From contig CAZAUQ010000006.1 in the NCBI GenBank assembly GCA_964488495.1, positions 1 through 60,575 of the forward strand: a stretch of 60,575 bases of DNA, written 5' to 3'. The DNA comes from UBA1402 sp964488495 (GTDB lineage: Bacteria; Bacteroidota; Bacteroidia; Bacteroidales; UBA1402). The notes beneath the pieces are model-generated. The model saw only the letters and a list, made by a program, of their open reading frames with translations, was not told the DNA's origin and searched no databases. The translations under genes were made by a program, and so were the position numbers. This document shows positions 10,266 to 19,645 of the stretch, piece after piece (within the stretch, counting starts at the first letter, position 1; every line of letters begins with the position of its first letter).

Positions 10266-12570
10266 AAAACAACTTATTTTTAGCCTGCTTTTAGTTTCAG
10301 TATGGACTTTGGGATTTGCAAAATCCGGCAGCGAATTAGTAAAAGAGTATGAGCTGAGCTGGACTTCACAAAGTCTGGGTTCAAACGAATCCATGCCCTG
10401 TGGAGGCGGAGACATCGGAATGAATGTCTGGGTGGAGCAGGGGGAATTGTTGGTGTATTTTTCGCGCAGTGGCAGTTTTGATGAAAATAGTTGTTTCCTG
10501 AAATCCGGCCGCATACGTCTTAGCTTTCCCGATGGACCCCTGGATACGGCCGTTTTTGTGCAAGACCTCAGGTTGAACCAGGGTCTGGTCAGCATTCAGG
10601 CCGGCAATAAGGACAAAAGAGTGGAAATTGAAATATGGGCAGATGTTTTTAAGCCTGTCATTCATTTGGACATTCGCTCTTCCAGCCCCCGTAAAGTAAT
10701 TGTTGCATACGAAAACTGGCGTTATCGCGACAGATTGCTCAGAAAAAACGAAAGCCAGAGTAATTCATACAAATGGGCTCCGCCGGCCGGACTGAAGACC
10801 AGTGCCGACAACATTGATGTGAATGAAAACCGAATCGTTTTTTATCATAAAAATCCCTCCTCCGGAACCATGTTTGATGTGGTAATTAAACAACAGAACA
10901 TGGATGCTGTAAAGGAACAAATGACAAATCCTTTGTCCGATCTTTGCTTTGGCGGTGAACTCAGTGCTGAGGATTTTGTGTTCAAAGATACACTCTCCGG
11001 AGTCTATGCCGATACAGATTTTAAAGCCTGGAGGCTGGAAAGCAAAAAGCCGTCCAAAAATCAGGCAATTCAGTTGGTGTTGTATAGTACTCAGAAACCG
11101 GAAAGTTGGTATTGCGGCCTGGACAGCATCAAAAACTTAATTAAACCCTGCAGGGATAAGCAGCTGAACATCGACTGGTGGAATGATTTCTGGCAGCGCA
11201 GTTTTATTCGCATTGATCCCGGACTGCCGGATGCCGAAAGCTGGAAAGTGGGTCGTAATTATCAATTATTCAGATATATGCTGGCATGCAATCTGAGGGG
11301 AGAGGCTCCCACCAAATTCAACGGAGGGCTTTTTACGTTCGATCCTCGTTATGTTCGTGAAGACAGGCCTTTTACACCTGATTTCCGCAATTGGGGCGGC
11401 GGGACCTTTACTGCTCAAAACCAACGTCTGGTGTATTTTGGCATGCTCAAAAACGGGGATTTTGATTTGATGATCCCTCAATTTGAATTTTATCGCAAAA
11501 GTCTTACTAATGCCGTACTACGGACTAAGCATTATTGGGGTCACGACGGAGCTTGTTTTACCGAACAGATGGAACATTTCGGTTTGCCCAATCCCAGCGA
11601 ATATGGCTGGAAACGCCCCGAAAACTACGATTCGGGCATGGAATACAATGCCTGGCTGGAGTACCAGTGGGAAACTGTCCTTGAGTTTTGCCAGATGATA
11701 CTCGAAAGTCATCGCTACGCCGGCACCGACATCGGTCCATATATGAACTTTATTGAAAGCTCACTGACTTTTTTTGATGAGCATTATCGCTACCTTGCCC
11801 GACAACGGGGAAGCAAGGAATTGAATGCCGAAGGTCACCTGATTTTATATCCAACTTCAGCTTGCGAGACCTATAAAATGGCATATAATTCAACTACCTG
11901 TATAGCAGGACTTAAAGTAGTACTGGAATCTTTGCTGGCCTTGGAAAACCTGAGTTCAGATCAGCGACAGCGCTGGGAAAATATGCTGAAAACCATACCT
12001 CCGCTGAGCTTCCGCGAGATTAATGGCAAAAAAGTCATAGCGCCTGCTTTGCATTGGGAGAGAATCAACAACAGCGAAGCCCCGCAGTTGTATCCCGTAT
12101 TCCCCTGGCGTCTGTACAATGTGGCTTCCGACGATAAAGAGACAGCCATCAATACCTATTGGAACGATCCGGATGTGCAGAAGTTTTACAGTCATGTGGG
12201 CTGGAAGCAATACAATATTTTTGCGGCTTGCCTCGGTTTAAGGGAAGAAGCAAAAAAAATGACCCTGATGAAATTTAAAGATGCAGAACATCGTTTTCCC
12301 TGTTTCTGGGGTCCCGGTTTTGACTGGACGCCCGATCATAACTGGGGGGGCAGTGCCATGATCGGCCTGCAGGAAATGTTGTTGCAAACAGAAGGAGAGC
12401 GCATTCTGCTTTTCCCTGCCTGGCCGGCAGATTGGGACGTGCACTTTAAATTACATGCCCCGGGGCGGACCACCATAGAAGCCGAACTGAAAGACGGCAA
12501 ATTGCTTCGTCTGGAAGTAAGTCCCAAAGAAAGGCTGGCGGATGTGGAAAATTGGCTGGAAATCCAGTAA
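10255..12570 (+). CDS. DUF5703 domain, six-hairpin glycosidase-like secreted protein
   Basis: A 771-residue exported protein. The ATG at 10255 is chosen because the signal peptide (MKNKKQLIFSLLLVSVWTLGFA) starts there; the upstream TTG at 10246 only adds three residues. The N-terminal part (about 25-270) with SNESMPCGGGDIGMNVW resembles the DUF5703 beta-sandwich, and the rest has the look of an (alpha/alpha)6 glycosidase barrel as in GH95-like proteins (FNGGLFTFDP, WGHDGACFTEQME, WGPGFDWTPDHNWGGSAM). The late segment LLFPAWPADWDVHFKLHAPG is typical of the C-terminal domain of such proteins. Its enzymatic activity is not established by sequence; in this operon it should act on a side chain of the same glycan. 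Confidence 0.75.
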   Translation: MKNKKQLIFSLLLVSVWTLGFAKSGSELVKEYELSWTSQSLGSNESMPCGGGDIGMNVWVEQGELLVYFSRSGSFDENSCFLKSGRIRLSFPDGPLDTAVFVQDLRLNQGLVSIQAGNKDKRVEIEIWADVFKPVIHLDIRSSSPRKVIVAYENWRYRDRLLRKNESQSNSYKWAPPAGLKTSADNIDVNENRIVFYHKNPSSGTMFDVVIKQQNMDAVKEQMTNPLSDLCFGGELSAEDFVFKDTLSGVYADTDFKAWRLESKKPSKNQAIQLVLYSTQKPESWYCGLDSIKNLIKPCRDKQLNIDWWNDFWQRSFIRIDPGLPDAESWKVGRNYQLFRYMLACNLRGEAPTKFNGGLFTFDPRYVREDRPFTPDFRNWGGGTFTAQNQRLVYFGMLKNGDFDLMIPQFEFYRKSLTNAVLRTKHYWGHDGACFTEQMEHFGLPNPSEYGWKRPENYDSGMEYNAWLEYQWETVLEFCQMILESHRYAGTDIGPYMNFIESSLTFFDEHYRYLARQRGSKELNAEGHLILYPTSACETYKMAYNSTTCIAGLKVVLESLLALENLSSDQRQRWENMLKTIPPLSFREINGKKVIAPALHWERINNSEAPQLYPVFPWRLYNVASDDKETAINTYWNDPDVQKFYSHVGWKQYNIFAACLGLREEAKKMTLMKFKDAEHRFPCFWGPGFDWTPDHNWGGSAMIGLQEMLLQTEGERILLFPAWPADWDVHFKLHAPGRTTIEAELKDGKLLRLEVSPKERLADVENWLEIQ

Positions 12571-12597
12571 GAATCAGATACTATTAAGTTATTCATA

Positions 12598-15198
12598 ATG
12601 AGAAAGTTTGTTTTTTTTATCGCCTTATTTTTTTCTATAACAAGCTTGCAGGCTTATCAGCCGGAAGTATCCATTGCGGGATTTTTCCCCCTGGAAGGCA
12701 GTGGACGTTCAGTATATAATTTCAATCCGGGCTGGCGGTTTTTTCGTGGAGATGTCCAGGGAGCAGAAAGCACTGATTTTGACGATCAGGCATGGCCGGT
12801 AGTGAATTTGCCCCACAGTGTTCAGCTGATGCCTGCCGAAGGCAGCGGCGGACGCAATTATCAGGGCAAAGCCTGGTACAGAAAACGTTTTGTTCCGGAT
12901 GCTTCTTTGCAGGGTAAACAAATTCAGTTGTATTTTGAGGCCGTTATGGGACGTTCTGTCGTTTATATCAACGGAAAACAAGTTTTGGAACACCTGGGAG
13001 GTTATTTACCCTTTGTCGTGAATCTGAACGAATATGGAGTAAAGGCCGGAGATACTTGTATGATAGCCGTTTGCGCTGACAACAGTGACGATAAATCCTT
13101 TCCTCCGGGCAAAACGCAGTACACCCTTGATTTTACCTATCACGGAGGCATTTACCGCGATGTCTGGATGATAGCCAAAGCGCCTGTACATATAACGGAT
13201 CCTGTGGTGGAAAGCCGACAGGTGGCCGGAGGAGGCCTTTTTGTTCATTACGATAACATCTCCGAAAAATCAGCTCAGATCTTTGTGGATACCGAAATTG
13301 CCAACACTGACGGACAGAAATGTTCAGTAGTTTTGGAAACTGCTTTATACGATACCGAAGGCATACTGGTAAAAAAAGTTCGTAACAACCTAAGCCTGGC
13401 AGTCGGCGAAAAAAAGACCGTAAAGCAACTTATTGAAGTCAAAAAACCCCATTTGTGGTCGCCATCCTCTCCCTATTTATACCGGGTTCATTCTCAGCTC
13501 AGACAGGGTAAAACCATGATGGACGGAGGTATAAGTCGTATTGGAATACGCCTGGCTGAATTCAGGGGAAAAGAAGGTTTCTGGCTAAACGGCAAACCGT
13601 ATGGCCAGTTGATCGGAACCAACCGGCACCAGGATTTTGCCTATGTAGGTAATGCCATGCCTAATTCCCAGCATTGGAGGGATGTGAAAAAGCTGCGTGA
13701 AGCGGGTTGTGAAATAATCCGTTCAGCTCATTATCCTCAGGATCCTGCCTTTATGGATGCCTGTGATGAACTGGGTATTTTTATGATAGTGGCAACTCCC
13801 GGCTGGCAGTATTGGAACAGAGATCCTCAATTTCAGGAATACGTGCTGAACGATGTCACCCAGATGATACGCCGTGATCGGAATCATCCTTCTGTGCTGC
13901 TCTGGGAGCCTATTTTGAATGAAACCCGTTTTCCCCTGGACTTTTCTATGAAAGCACTGGGAATCACTAAAAACGAATTTCCTTACCCAGGAGCACCCCT
14001 GGCAGTAGCCGACATGAATTCCGAGGGAGTAGCAGAACATTATGGAGTGGTTTACGGCTGGCCCAAGGACGAAGGAGCCGCAGAACAATGTATTTTTACC
14101 CGCGAATTTGGGGAAAATGTGGATGACTGGTATGCCCAGAACAACAACAACCGTGCTTCGAGGAGCTGGGGAGAATTGCCTCAACTGGTTCAGGCATTAT
14201 CGCTGGCTCGTTCTTACGACGAAATGTTCCAAACCAGTGGCCAGTTTATCGGAGGAGCCCAGTGGCATTCCTTCGACCATCAGAGAGGCTATCATCCCGA
14301 TCCTTATTGGGGAGGACAGACAGACTGTTTCCGGCAACCTAAATACGCTTATTACATGTTTAAAAGCCAGGTGTCACCTCAGCTGGAGCATCCGCTTATC
14401 GAAACAGGCCCGATGGTGTACATTGCTCACGAAATATCTCCTTTTTCAAACGCCGATCTGGTAGTGTTCAGCAATTGTGATTCCGTACGTCTGATCTGTC
14501 GTGAGCAAGATACTATTATCAAACCTGTTATTCACAAAGAAAAGGGCATGCCCAATGCACCGGTTATTTTCGAAAATGTTTTTGATTTCTGGCAAATGAG
14601 GGAATTGAGTTATCTACAGAAAAACTGGCAACAAGTGAGTTTTGTGGCCGAAGGCATCATAGATGGGAAAACGGTATGCAGCACAAAAAAAATGCCCTCG
14701 CGTCGTTCCACCAGACTTAGTTTAAGAATAGATCACGACGGGCAGCAATTACAGGCAGACGGCAGTGATTTTCTGGTAGTCATTGCAGAGGTTACCGACG
14801 ATAACGGTAATGTACGAAGACTGGCCAAGGATAATATTTTGTTCAGTGTAGAAGGAGAGTGCGAAATAATTGGTGATGCTTCAATCGGAGCCAATCCCAG
14901 AGCGGTGGAATTTGGGTCTGCACCGGTCTTGATTCGCTCAACTAAGCAAGCCGGAAAAATTAAAGTCAAAGCCAGGGTTTTATTCGAAGGACAACATGCA
15001 CCGTCTCCTGCTGAGATTGATTTTGAGAGTATTCCGGCAAGCTTGCCCTTTAATTACCTTGAATCTTATCAGTCTTCCAATCAGGAAGATTATTGGTTTG
15101 ACAGCGGCAAAGGCAGAAGAAAGTTGTCCGAACAGGAAATTAATATTCTGTTGAAGGAAGTGGAACAACAACAAAAAGACTTTGGAGTTGAAAAATAG
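12598..15198 (+). CDS. GH2 family glycoside hydrolase, secreted
   Basis: An 866-residue second family 2 enzyme, with a signal peptide (MRKFVFFIALFFSITSLQA). It then has a sugar-binding jelly roll (about 40-200), an Ig-like domain (about 200-305), the TIM barrel (about 310-600) and a C-terminal Ig-like region (about 710-820, DGSDFLVVIAEVTDDNGN). The candidate acid/base is Glu442 in WEPILNET and the candidate nucleophile Glu503 in TREFGE. It differs clearly from the upstream beta-galactosidase in length and C-terminal domains and could be a beta-galactosidase, beta-glucuronidase or exo-beta-mannosidase-like enzyme. It is the last enzyme of the glycan gene run. Confidence 0.87.
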   Translation: MRKFVFFIALFFSITSLQAYQPEVSIAGFFPLEGSGRSVYNFNPGWRFFRGDVQGAESTDFDDQAWPVVNLPHSVQLMPAEGSGGRNYQGKAWYRKRFVPDASLQGKQIQLYFEAVMGRSVVYINGKQVLEHLGGYLPFVVNLNEYGVKAGDTCMIAVCADNSDDKSFPPGKTQYTLDFTYHGGIYRDVWMIAKAPVHITDPVVESRQVAGGGLFVHYDNISEKSAQIFVDTEIANTDGQKCSVVLETALYDTEGILVKKVRNNLSLAVGEKKTVKQLIEVKKPHLWSPSSPYLYRVHSQLRQGKTMMDGGISRIGIRLAEFRGKEGFWLNGKPYGQLIGTNRHQDFAYVGNAMPNSQHWRDVKKLREAGCEIIRSAHYPQDPAFMDACDELGIFMIVATPGWQYWNRDPQFQEYVLNDVTQMIRRDRNHPSVLLWEPILNETRFPLDFSMKALGITKNEFPYPGAPLAVADMNSEGVAEHYGVVYGWPKDEGAAEQCIFTREFGENVDDWYAQNNNNRASRSWGELPQLVQALSLARSYDEMFQTSGQFIGGAQWHSFDHQRGYHPDPYWGGQTDCFRQPKYAYYMFKSQVSPQLEHPLIETGPMVYIAHEISPFSNADLVVFSNCDSVRLICREQDTIIKPVIHKEKGMPNAPVIFENVFDFWQMRELSYLQKNWQQVSFVAEGIIDGKTVCSTKKMPSRRSTRLSLRIDHDGQQLQADGSDFLVVIAEVTDDNGNVRRLAKDNILFSVEGECEIIGDASIGANPRAVEFGSAPVLIRSTKQAGKIKVKARVLFEGQHAPSPAEIDFESIPASLPFNYLESYQSSNQEDYWFDSGKGRRKLSEQEINILLKEVEQQQKDFGVEK

Positions 15199-15228
15199 AG
15201 ACTAAGAAGGTCCATTTGATATTTTTAA

Positions 15229-15236
15229 TAATTTTG
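15229..15236 (+). promoter_or_regulatory. Bacteroidota -7 box before the GntR-type gene
   Basis: TAATTTTG matches TAnnTTTG exactly and lies 18 bases before the ATG at 15255. No good TTTG -33 box is seen at the usual distance. If used, the leader is very short, which excludes the upstream TTG at 15216 as start. Confidence 0.35.
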
Positions 15237-15254
15237 TATTCGATTAGCCAAGAA

Positions 15255-16238
15255 ATGAAAGTAGAATTCCAATCCAACACTACCAAAGTCAAACAACTGG
15301 CAGATGCTCTAAGACAAGCTATTGCCCAGGGAGAATACAAAGAAGGAGAAATGCTGCCTTCGATTAATAAATTAAGTGCAGAATTAAGTTTAGCCCGGGA
15401 TACGGTTTTTAAAGCATTTCAGGAATTAAAGCTTTCCGGTGCCATTCAATCTGCCCCGACCAAAGGTTACTACGTGTCATCCTCAATCAATCATGTTTTG
15501 GTGATGCTGGATATTTTTAGCCCCTACAAAAACAAACTCTACAACGCACTCACCGAAAACTTATCGCCCAACGATCGTCTGGATTTGTATTTCCATCATT
15601 ACAACGAAGATCATTTCAATATTATCATAAAAAACAGCTTGGGCCGTTATAATAAGTATGTGGTAATGAATCTGCTGAATGATGAATATTCCGAAGTGCT
15701 CAATTTGCTGGATCGCAGTAAAGTCTTATTAATCGATTTCGGAAAATTCGACAAATCGGGTTACGCTTATGTATGCCAGGGATTTGATACTACTTTGTAC
15801 GATTGCCTGAGTTCCGGCAGTCATTTGTTCCTGAAATACGAAAAATTGAATTTTGTGTTTCCGCTTGATTCTGAGCATCCCCGGGGAGGAATACGTTTCT
15901 TTCATCGCTTTTGCGAAGAAAACGATTTGGGTAGTCAATTGATAGAAAGACATATACGCAAAGAGGATATCCAACCGGGCGAAGCTTATTTGGTTGTTTC
16001 ACATATGGATATGATTGAGGCGGTAAAAATCTGCAAGGCTAAAAATTTAACTCTGGGAAAAGACGTCGGCCTGGTGACCTTTAACGATGCACCTATGTTG
16101 GAAGTAATTGATAACGGAATAACCTGCATTTCGATAGATTTCAGAGAAATGGGTTTGCTTGCGGCACGTTTTATTAATCATAACGAACGTTTACAAACCT
16201 ATATACCCACTCGTTTGATTATCCGTGGATCTCTTTGA
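15255..16238 (+). CDS. GntR-family regulator with LacI-type sensor domain
   Basis: A 327-residue transcription factor. Residues 1-75 are a GntR-type winged helix (LADALRQAIAQGEYKEGEMLPS ... ARDTVFKAFQELKLSGAI). The remaining part resembles a periplasmic-binding/LacI effector domain (DVGLVTFNDAPMLEVIDNGITC near the end). The ATG at 15255 is preferred over the TTG at 15216 because the DNA-binding domain begins there and a promoter box lies between the two. It sits 56 bases behind the last glycan enzyme on the same strand, so it probably senses a released sugar and controls the enzyme run. Repressor versus activator cannot be told. Confidence 0.88.
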   Translation: MKVEFQSNTTKVKQLADALRQAIAQGEYKEGEMLPSINKLSAELSLARDTVFKAFQELKLSGAIQSAPTKGYYVSSSINHVLVMLDIFSPYKNKLYNALTENLSPNDRLDLYFHHYNEDHFNIIIKNSLGRYNKYVVMNLLNDEYSEVLNLLDRSKVLLIDFGKFDKSGYAYVCQGFDTTLYDCLSSGSHLFLKYEKLNFVFPLDSEHPRGGIRFFHRFCEENDLGSQLIERHIRKEDIQPGEAYLVVSHMDMIEAVKICKAKNLTLGKDVGLVTFNDAPMLEVIDNGITCISIDFREMGLLAARFINHNERLQTYIPTRLIIRGSL

Positions 16239-16254
16239 AAAAATAAATTCAACA

Positions 16255-17031
16255 ATGACCAATCTGGTTATAGATCAAGGAAATTCTGTATGTAAATGGG
16301 CATTTTTCGAAAATGTTCCAGGGACAAAAGCAGCTAAAACACGACTAGGGGGAGCTGAACCTACGACAATATTGTATACCAGTAATCCTGAAGAATTGCT
16401 TTCTGAGGATGTGTTTAAACAATTCAAGCCTCGGGCAGCCATTTATTCATCTGTTTTAAATCATGCAGATGATACCAAATACGAAGCCATCAAACAAAAA
16501 ATAGCCCTTTGTTGGCGTTTTGATTCGACAACCCCGATTCCCATTAAGAATAATTATTCTCAGCCCCAAAACCTGGGAGCTGACCGTCTGGCAGCAGCAA
16601 TAGGAGCCTGGACACTTGCACCCGGTCAATCTTCACTTATCATAGACCTGGGTACAGCCATAACCTACGATTTGCTCACGGCCGAAGGAGTATACGAAGG
16701 AGGCAATATTGCACCAGGCATCTATCTGCGAATGAAAGCCTTGCACGAAAATACCAAAGCCTTGCCCTTGCCTGAACTATCGGTTGGCGATTTTCCGGAA
16801 TTTGGCAGGGATACTCTTACAGCTATTAAAGCCGGAGTTCTGCAGGGTATTTTTCATGAAATCAATGGCTATATAATTCAGCACCAACACAAACACCCCG
16901 AACTTTTGACATTTTTAACCGGAGGTGATTTAATTTATTTTGTAGGGAAACTAAAAATTGGCATCTTTGCACGCCCGAATTTAGTTTTAACCGGTTTACA
17001 CAGAATACTCATAGATTATGTTAATACCTAG
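16255..17031 (+). CDS. coaX: Type III pantothenate kinase
   Basis: A 258-residue CoaX that phosphorylates pantothenate in the first step of coenzyme A synthesis. It shows the ASKHA-fold motifs: an N-terminal phosphate loop LVIDQGNSVCKWAFFE (Gln replaces the more usual Ile/Val next to Asp), GADRLAAAIGA in the middle, and IIDLGTAITYDLL for metal and substrate binding. The ATG at 16255 is used rather than the GTG at 16225, which would add ten residues not part of the fold. It follows the regulator by 16 bases and overlaps the next gene by 14 bases. CoaE, the last enzyme of the pathway, is also in this window at 44.5 kb. Confidence 0.92.
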   Translation: MTNLVIDQGNSVCKWAFFENVPGTKAAKTRLGGAEPTTILYTSNPEELLSEDVFKQFKPRAAIYSSVLNHADDTKYEAIKQKIALCWRFDSTTPIPIKNNYSQPQNLGADRLAAAIGAWTLAPGQSSLIIDLGTAITYDLLTAEGVYEGGNIAPGIYLRMKALHENTKALPLPELSVGDFPEFGRDTLTAIKAGVLQGIFHEINGYIIQHQHKHPELLTFLTGGDLIYFVGKLKIGIFARPNLVLTGLHRILIDYVNT

Positions 17032-18286
17032 CGTCCGTCCAGGCGGAAAAATCCTACTAACAGGCTTTATCCTGTTCCTGTTTTCCTGGTCGGTTTCTGC
17101 CCAAAACAATACCTTTTCACCCTACAGTCGTTACGGATACGGAATAATTACCGAACCGACCTTTGGCGGGGCTTCCGGAATGGGTGGAATCGGTTATGGT
17201 TTACGTACTTCGGGCCAGATTAATCCTATGAATCCGGCCTCTTATTCTGCTGTAGACAGTTTGAATTTTTTATTCGATTTCGGTTTAAGTGCTACATACA
17301 CGCGTTTTAGGGAAAACAATCTGAGAGAAGCCAGGTTAAATTCCAATATAGAGTATGCAGCCATCAAAATACCTCTGAGCAAAGATTGGGGCTTAAGTCT
17401 CGGTCTTTACGAATACACCAGATTGGGCTATGCTTTTACTTCTGCGGGAAGCCTGACCGACCTTGAAGGCAACAGCCTGATCTATTCCAATGCATACAGT
17501 GCTACAGGGGGTATCAATAATGCTTATTTAGGAACTTCCGTTTTGTTGTTCAAGCATTTATCTTTAGGTGTGAATTTGAATTATAAATTTGGATCACTGG
17601 TAAATAACTCCGTGCTCAGTTATCCATATAATTCCGATATCAACTCTACCTCTATCTCCAATGTTTTGACTGTTAATCACTTTAATATAGATGCCGGATT
17701 GCAATACGAACAGCAATTCAGGAATAAACACCGCCTGGTGCTTGGAATGTCTTATACGCCCGGTGGTTTGATGGACGTGAATTATACCAGCACTACTATT
17801 ACTTTGGACACGCTTACTCAGGAGCATCCCGGGCTCTCCTTCGGTTTTCCGCAAAATCTGGGCCTTGGTTTATCCTACACTTACGATAACAGGTTGATCC
17901 TTGGAATGGATTTTCAACATCAGGCCTGGAATAAGGCTCCTTTTTTTGGTGTAAGCGACAGTTTGTCTTTGCGTACCAGGCTCGCATTGGGTGTCGAGTA
18001 CCTGCCTTCAGACATTGCACAGCGTTATTATCAGGCGATTAAATACAGAATGGGTTTGCATTATTCAGATTCATATATTAATTTTGCGCAGGGAAATTTA
18101 AAAGAGATAGGCTTTAGTCTTGGACTCGGCCTGCCATTGAGAAATCAACGCACAGCTCTGAATATGGCAATGGAATTCGGAAAAATACTTACTCCGTCGC
18201 CAAGTATGATTCAGGAACATTACTGGAGAATTAAACTGAACCTTTCCTTTAATGAAACCTGGTTTGTTAAACGGAGATTTAATTAG
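17018..18286 (+). CDS. Outer-membrane beta-barrel protein (coaX-lptC cluster type)
   Basis: A 422-residue predicted outer-membrane protein with a signal peptide ending near SVSAQ and a repeating pattern of amphipathic beta-strands. The N-terminal motif NNTFSPYSRYGYG and the following GGASGMGGIGYGLR region are typical of a conserved Bacteroidota porin-like family found next to coaX. It overlaps coaX by 14 bases and is followed after six bases by the TPR gene, so the three are likely one transcript. Its position beside lptC suggests a role in envelope biogenesis, but no function is demonstrated by sequence; a FadL-like transport barrel is a possible alternative. Confidence 0.75.
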   Translation: MLIPSVRPGGKILLTGFILFLFSWSVSAQNNTFSPYSRYGYGIITEPTFGGASGMGGIGYGLRTSGQINPMNPASYSAVDSLNFLFDFGLSATYTRFRENNLREARLNSNIEYAAIKIPLSKDWGLSLGLYEYTRLGYAFTSAGSLTDLEGNSLIYSNAYSATGGINNAYLGTSVLLFKHLSLGVNLNYKFGSLVNNSVLSYPYNSDINSTSISNVLTVNHFNIDAGLQYEQQFRNKHRLVLGMSYTPGGLMDVNYTSTTITLDTLTQEHPGLSFGFPQNLGLGLSYTYDNRLILGMDFQHQAWNKAPFFGVSDSLSLRTRLALGVEYLPSDIAQRYYQAIKYRMGLHYSDSYINFAQGNLKEIGFSLGLGLPLRNQRTALNMAMEFGKILTPSPSMIQEHYWRIKLNLSFNETWFVKRRFN

Positions 18287-18292
18287 TTAAAC

Positions 18293-19642
18293 ATGAATAG
18301 GAAAATAGGATTTTTTGTTTGCGGACTGTTTATCAGTTCAAGCATAATGGCTCAAAAAGGGGTAGAAGACGGATCTATGTACGGACATGGCGAAGACAGT
18401 ATCCGTTGTTTGCAAAATCTGAGTTTATACCAGCCTTATGCAAAACAAGGGGATTACGCCAGTGCTTTGGAGTTTTGGGAAATTGTATACGCCGAATGCC
18501 CTGCTTCCAGGGTAGGTATTTATATTGATGGTGCTAAAATTAAAGCCTGGCAATGGAACAAAGAAAGTGATCCTGCAAAAAAAGCTCAGATTTTTGATGA
18601 ACTGATGGCTGTTTACGATCAACGAATCAAATATTTTGGCAATCACAACCGTTATCCCTCCCCCTGGATACTCGGGAGAAAAGCCCTGGATTATCTTCAG
18701 TTTAATCCCAAAGGCGACATGAAAACGCCTTATGAATGGTTGAAAACGGCGATTTATGATTCACCTACCGCCAATTTTGAACCAGCTTACGCAACTGCTT
18801 TCATCTCGGTCTCCAAGGATTTGTTGTCGGACGAAGCTCATAAAGAAAATTTCTTAAATGATTACATCAAAACAACGGAGAGACTCGATGCAAAGTTGGC
18901 TATTACGGCTCCCGGCCCTGAAAAAGACAGGATTATTGGCATTAAGAATGGTGTGGATGTGCTCTTTTCAAATTCAGGAGCAGCCGATTGTGAAACACTG
19001 ACCACTCTTTTTGCAGAACGTATTGAACAGAACAAAGGCAATCAGGATTTTTTGAATAACATCATTTCTTTGTTCAAGAGGGCTAAGTGCACAGATACTG
19101 ATACTTATTTTTTGGCTTCCGAATACAGACATGCTATTAATCCAACGGCAGAATCGGCTGAAGGTTGTGCCTATCAGTCTATTAAAAAGGAAGATTACAA
19201 AAAAGCTTCCGAATACCTGAAAGAGGCCATAGAGTTGGAAACAGACACCGAAAAGAAAGCTGATTACGCCTATTTAACAGCCAGTACCTTATTCGCCGAA
19301 AAAAGCTTTGCAGAAGCCCGCACCATGGCTCTGAAAGCTGCAGAATACAAAAATAACTTCGGAGCTCCTTATATGCTGATCGCCAAAATGTACGCCAATA
19401 GTGTTGACCATTTTGATGACCCCGTAATCAAAAGAACAGTCTATTGGGCAGCAGTAGATAAACTTCAAAAAGCCAAATCGGTTGATCCCAGTGTAAGCGA
19501 AGAAGCCGATGATTTAATTATGAAGTATAAAGAACAATACCCCGACACCGAAGACATATTTATGCATCCGGACATCACCGTTGGAAAAGCGTACAGAATA
19601 GGGGGATGGATTCAGGAAAGCACCGTGGCCCGCAACAAATAG
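18293..19642 (+). CDS. Secreted tetratricopeptide-repeat protein
   Basis: A 449-residue exported protein with a signal peptide (MNRKIGFFVCGLFISSSIMA). It has helical repeats of TPR type, clearest at about 295-400 (YKKASEYLKEAIELE, SFAEARTMALKAAEY). The first cysteine-rich stretch (CLQNLSLYQPYAKQGDYASALEFWEIVYAEC) is also TPR-like. It lies between an outer-membrane protein and lptC, three bases from the latter, a gene order conserved in Bacteroidales. TPR proteins scaffold protein assemblies; an envelope-assembly role is inferred only from the neighbours. Confidence 0.8.
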   Translation: MNRKIGFFVCGLFISSSIMAQKGVEDGSMYGHGEDSIRCLQNLSLYQPYAKQGDYASALEFWEIVYAECPASRVGIYIDGAKIKAWQWNKESDPAKKAQIFDELMAVYDQRIKYFGNHNRYPSPWILGRKALDYLQFNPKGDMKTPYEWLKTAIYDSPTANFEPAYATAFISVSKDLLSDEAHKENFLNDYIKTTERLDAKLAITAPGPEKDRIIGIKNGVDVLFSNSGAADCETLTTLFAERIEQNKGNQDFLNNIISLFKRAKCTDTDTYFLASEYRHAINPTAESAEGCAYQSIKKEDYKKASEYLKEAIELETDTEKKADYAYLTASTLFAEKSFAEARTMALKAAEYKNNFGAPYMLIAKMYANSVDHFDDPVIKRTVYWAAVDKLQKAKSVDPSVSEEADDLIMKYKEQYPDTEDIFMHPDITVGKAYRIGGWIQESTVARNK

Positions 19643-19645
19643 AAT

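Noticed and set aside
15216..15254. TTG start of the GntR-type regulator
   Set aside because: The added 13 residues are hydrophobic, not part of the winged helix, and lie upstream of the -7 box.
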